Shown: positions 6,144 through 7,536 of the stretch, piece after piece
How the letters are laid out: every line of letters starts with the position of its first letter
Numbering within the stretch: position 1 is the first letter of the stretch
Assembly (NCBI GenBank): GCA_041485125.1
Contig: JBGPIT010000252.1
Coordinates: 1-7,536 of the forward strand
DNA: 7,536 nt
Direction: 5' to 3'
From: JBGPIT01 sp041485125
GTDB lineage: Bacteria > Desulfobacterota > Binatia > UTPRO1
Made by a program: the position numbers and the translations under genes
Notes under the pieces: generated by a model
The model's database searches: none
Seen by the model: the letters and a program-made list of their open reading frames with translations, nothing else
Told to the model about the DNA's origin: nothing

Positions 6144-6199
6144 GTGCCGGTAATTTCGTTCGTTCGGACTATCCTTTTCCAAACCAATGAGGTGGTGAC

Positions 6200-7525
6200 A
6201 TGTCGATGCGAAACCCAATACTCGCGGCCACGGTAGGTGTGAGCGTCCTGGTCTTGGTGAGCGCCTCCGGTGCGCTCGGCCAGCAAACCTCCGGCCAGCA
6301 GAAGTGCCTGAACGCCATCAACAAGGATGGCGCGGCGGTCGCCAAGACGCAGGGCAAGGAGACCATCGGCTGCCACAAGGCCAAGGGCACCGGCAAGCTG
6401 GTCGGTAGCGCACAGATTTGCCTGAGCGCGGACGCAAAAGGAAAGGTACTGAAGGCGAAGAGCAAGACGACCGCAGACGAAACAAAGAACTGCGGGACGG
6501 CCCCTGGCTTCGGCTACACCAGTGCCGCGACGATCAACGGCGCCGCCGTTCAGGGAGAGCTCGATCTGGAGCAGGACATCTTCGGCGCGGATCTCGACGC
6601 GGCGACGCTCGATTGCACTGCGCCTGCGACCAAGGCTGGGTGTCAGTGCCAGCAAAAGGTCTTGAAGGACGTCGAGAAGCTGGTCGATACGAAGTTGGCG
6701 GAGTTCGTGAACTGCAAGAAAGCCGCCCTCAAAGCCGGTGCGACATCGGCGCAAGCTCTCCGTGATTGCGTCGACAACGCAAGCACGGCGGGCTCGATCG
6801 CCGCTGACACCAAGGGCAAGATCGCGAAGGCGGTCACCAAGGTCGGCGCGACCATCACCAAGAGTTGCCCGGTTACCGTCGGGATTTTCCCCGGCGATTG
6901 CAGTGCCGTCACAGGCGCCGCGCTCGCCACCTGCCTCGACGTCCAGGTGGAATGTCGGGTGTGTACGATCATCAACGAGATGGACGGAATCTTCGTCAAC
7001 TGCGATCTGTTCGACAATGGGCTCGCGGACGCGAGCTGCGTGTCCGGGACCGGACCGACGCCGACACCGAGCTTGACCCCGACCCCGACGCCGACTGCGA
7101 CCGCCACCCCCCAGCCCGGTTTCAAGGGCGCGCTGCCGGCGACCAACGGTCGCTTCAATTACAACTTGACGCTCGGCCTTCCCGGAGCAAACTCGGCTTG
7201 CAACACGAATTTCCCGGGCACTCATGTCTGCACCTATCTTGAGCTGCAGAGCGCGGAGACGGCGGGCGATCTCGTCGGCGCACAGGACACCACCGCCGCG
7301 CTCGTCACGTCGTTCTGGGCGGTCGATTCGTCGCAGCCCGCTCTTCAGCAGTGCAAAGACGATGCTCTGGGCGGCTCGAACCTCAATTGGGAATACGGGA
7401 CGGCGCACACTGTCTCCCGCGGTCAGAAGGTGGCTCTCACCAATCCCACCGGCGCCCTCGGGCCGCTCCAGTCCAGTGTGCAGTGCAACATTTCTGGGGC
7501 GAGCTGGGTGGGCTGCTGTCTGTAA
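6200..7525 (+). CDS. Secreted cysteine-rich helical protein with Pro-Thr linker and C-terminal Cys module
   Basis: This is a 441-residue exported protein of unrecognised function. The ATG at 6200 follows GAGGTGG (6189-6195); GAGG is 7 nt before it. Residues 1-27 are a signal peptide ending ALG. Residues 36-98 and 150-223 each carry the Cys/Lys module also found in the divergent gene: C36/C58 and C150/C172 are both 22 apart with K at +6 (K42, K156), followed by DAKGK (78-82) and DTKGK (203-207). Residues 234-280 contain CRVC (252-255, not followed by His, so not a haem site) and CDLFDNGLADASC (268-280). A Pro-Thr linker (286-306) leads to a separate C-terminal module (309-441) with six cysteines (334, 344, 385, 429, 439, 440), THVCTYLELQ, SFWAVDSSQP and a terminal SWVGCCL. 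The two-domain layout suits an exported helical region tethered to a binding module; ligand and role are unknown. Only 11 bases follow the stop, so its operon context is not visible. Confidence 0.87.
   Translation: MSMRNPILAATVGVSVLVLVSASGALGQQTSGQQKCLNAINKDGAAVAKTQGKETIGCHKAKGTGKLVGSAQICLSADAKGKVLKAKSKTTADETKNCGTAPGFGYTSAATINGAAVQGELDLEQDIFGADLDAATLDCTAPATKAGCQCQQKVLKDVEKLVDTKLAEFVNCKKAALKAGATSAQALRDCVDNASTAGSIAADTKGKIAKAVTKVGATITKSCPVTVGIFPGDCSAVTGAALATCLDVQVECRVCTIINEMDGIFVNCDLFDNGLADASCVSGTGPTPTPSLTPTPTPTATATPQPGFKGALPATNGRFNYNLTLGLPGANSACNTNFPGTHVCTYLELQSAETAGDLVGAQDTTAALVTSFWAVDSSQPALQQCKDDALGGSNLNWEYGTAHTVSRGQKVALTNPTGALGPLQSSVQCNISGASWVGCCL
6305..6493 (+). repeat. Cys/Lys helical module, first copy in the plus-strand protein
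   Basis: Residues 36-98. C36 and C58 are 22 apart with A at +3, I at +4, K at +6 and K at +17. C74 and D78-A-K-G-K82 follow, then C98. It matches the two copies in the divergent gene at all these positions. Confidence 0.7.
6647..6868 (+). repeat. Cys/Lys helical module, degenerate second copy in the plus-strand protein
   Basis: Residues 150-223. C150 and C172 are 22 apart with K at +6, +10 and +15. A and I at +3/+4 are replaced by K and V. D203-T-K-G-K207 follows after a longer spacer, then C223. Confidence 0.55.
7055..7117 (+). repeat. Low-complexity Pro-Thr linker coding repeat
   Basis: Residues 286-306 are almost only Pro, Thr and Ala (PTPTPSLTPTPTPTATATP), encoded by imperfect CCGACG/CCGACC hexamers. 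Such linkers separate extracellular domains, and the repeat DNA is prone to length change. Confidence 0.85.
7118..7522 (+). other. C-terminal cysteine-containing module of the plus-strand protein
   Basis: Residues 307-441 lie beyond the linker and differ in composition from the lysine-rich N-terminal part: few Lys, many Asn, Thr, Ser and aromatic residues, six cysteines. Landmarks are GRFNYNLTLGLPGANSAC, FPGTHVCTYLEL, DLVGAQD, FWAVD, NPTGALGPLQ and SWVGCC. I cannot assign a named domain; the size, the WVGCC ending and the even cysteine count suggest a disulfide-bonded carbohydrate- or protein-binding fold. Confidence 0.5.
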
Positions 7526-7536
7526 AGAACCTGGCG

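Larger units (their letters stand above)
5787..6199. other. Divergent intergenic region, 413 bp
   Basis: No credible gene is present between the divergent starts at 5786 (minus) and 6200 (plus); open frames here lack ribosome sites and recognisable products. It holds, left to right, the minus-strand ribosome site, a hairpin-forming leader (5833-5875), a minus-strand promoter (5903-5932), a 13-bp palindrome (5957-5969), a weak TGTAAT box (6065-6070), a 19-bp-period direct repeat (6111-6143), three TTCG units (6155-6166) and the plus-strand ribosome site (6189-6195). It is visibly less GC-rich at its right end (about 6030-6190) than the flanking genes, as expected for a promoter region. Confidence 0.7.

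Noticed and set aside
6134..7408. Minus-strand 424-codon frame opposite the plus-strand cysteine-rich gene
   Set aside because: No ribosome site or signal peptide; Arg-rich composition typical of an antisense frame. The plus strand has the conserved Cys/Lys modules.
4761..7525. c-type cytochromes suggested by CxxC pairs (CLLC, CRVC)
   Set aside because: Neither CxxC is followed by His, and no CxxCH occurs in any of the five proteins.

Overview
The window is GC-rich bacterial DNA with five protein-coding genes, every one beginning with a signal peptide, so it is an envelope or secretion locus. The style of the proteins (cysteine- and lysine-rich helical segments without c-type haem motifs, a Pro-Thr linker, a Myxococcus-type disulfide repeat, a C-terminal module with the signature NSDTGVCWEA) recalls, from memory and not from a search, uncultured delta-proteobacterial lineages such as Candidatus Binatia (Binatota). 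The genus cannot be fixed from this sequence. No tRNA, rRNA, CRISPR array or insertion sequence was seen.

Left arm, minus strand, read right to left. A 341-residue cysteine-rich protein (4761-5786) comes first. After 68 bp follows a 1107-residue protein (1369-4692) with an N-terminal beta-rich half, a probable seven-bladed lactonase-like propeller, a disulfide repeat and a C-terminal module. After 16 bp comes a 121-residue secreted protein (987-1352). Its stop codon directly abuts the start of a secreted zinc metalloprotease of the leishmanolysin-like (metzincin) type (986 to beyond the left edge). The last three genes are packed like an operon. The cysteine-rich gene may be its leader or a separate unit; it has a recognisable sigma70-like promoter at 5903-5932.

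Right arm, plus strand: after a 413-bp divergent intergenic region (5787-6199) there is one complete gene (6200-7525), a 441-residue secreted protein with a cysteine-rich helical N-terminal part, a Pro-Thr linker and a separate cysteine-containing C-terminal module.

The most notable hidden structure is a repeat shared by the two divergent cysteine-rich proteins. Each carries two copies of a module with C-x5-K-x15-C (always 22 residues from Cys to Cys), followed by D-[T/A]-x-G-K and a further Cys. This makes the two genes distant paralogues of one extracellular, probably disulfide-stapled helical family of unknown function. A working picture, inferred only, is a set of co-localised secreted proteins: two helical Cys proteins, a large propeller adhesin or scaffold, and a protease with a small translationally coupled partner.
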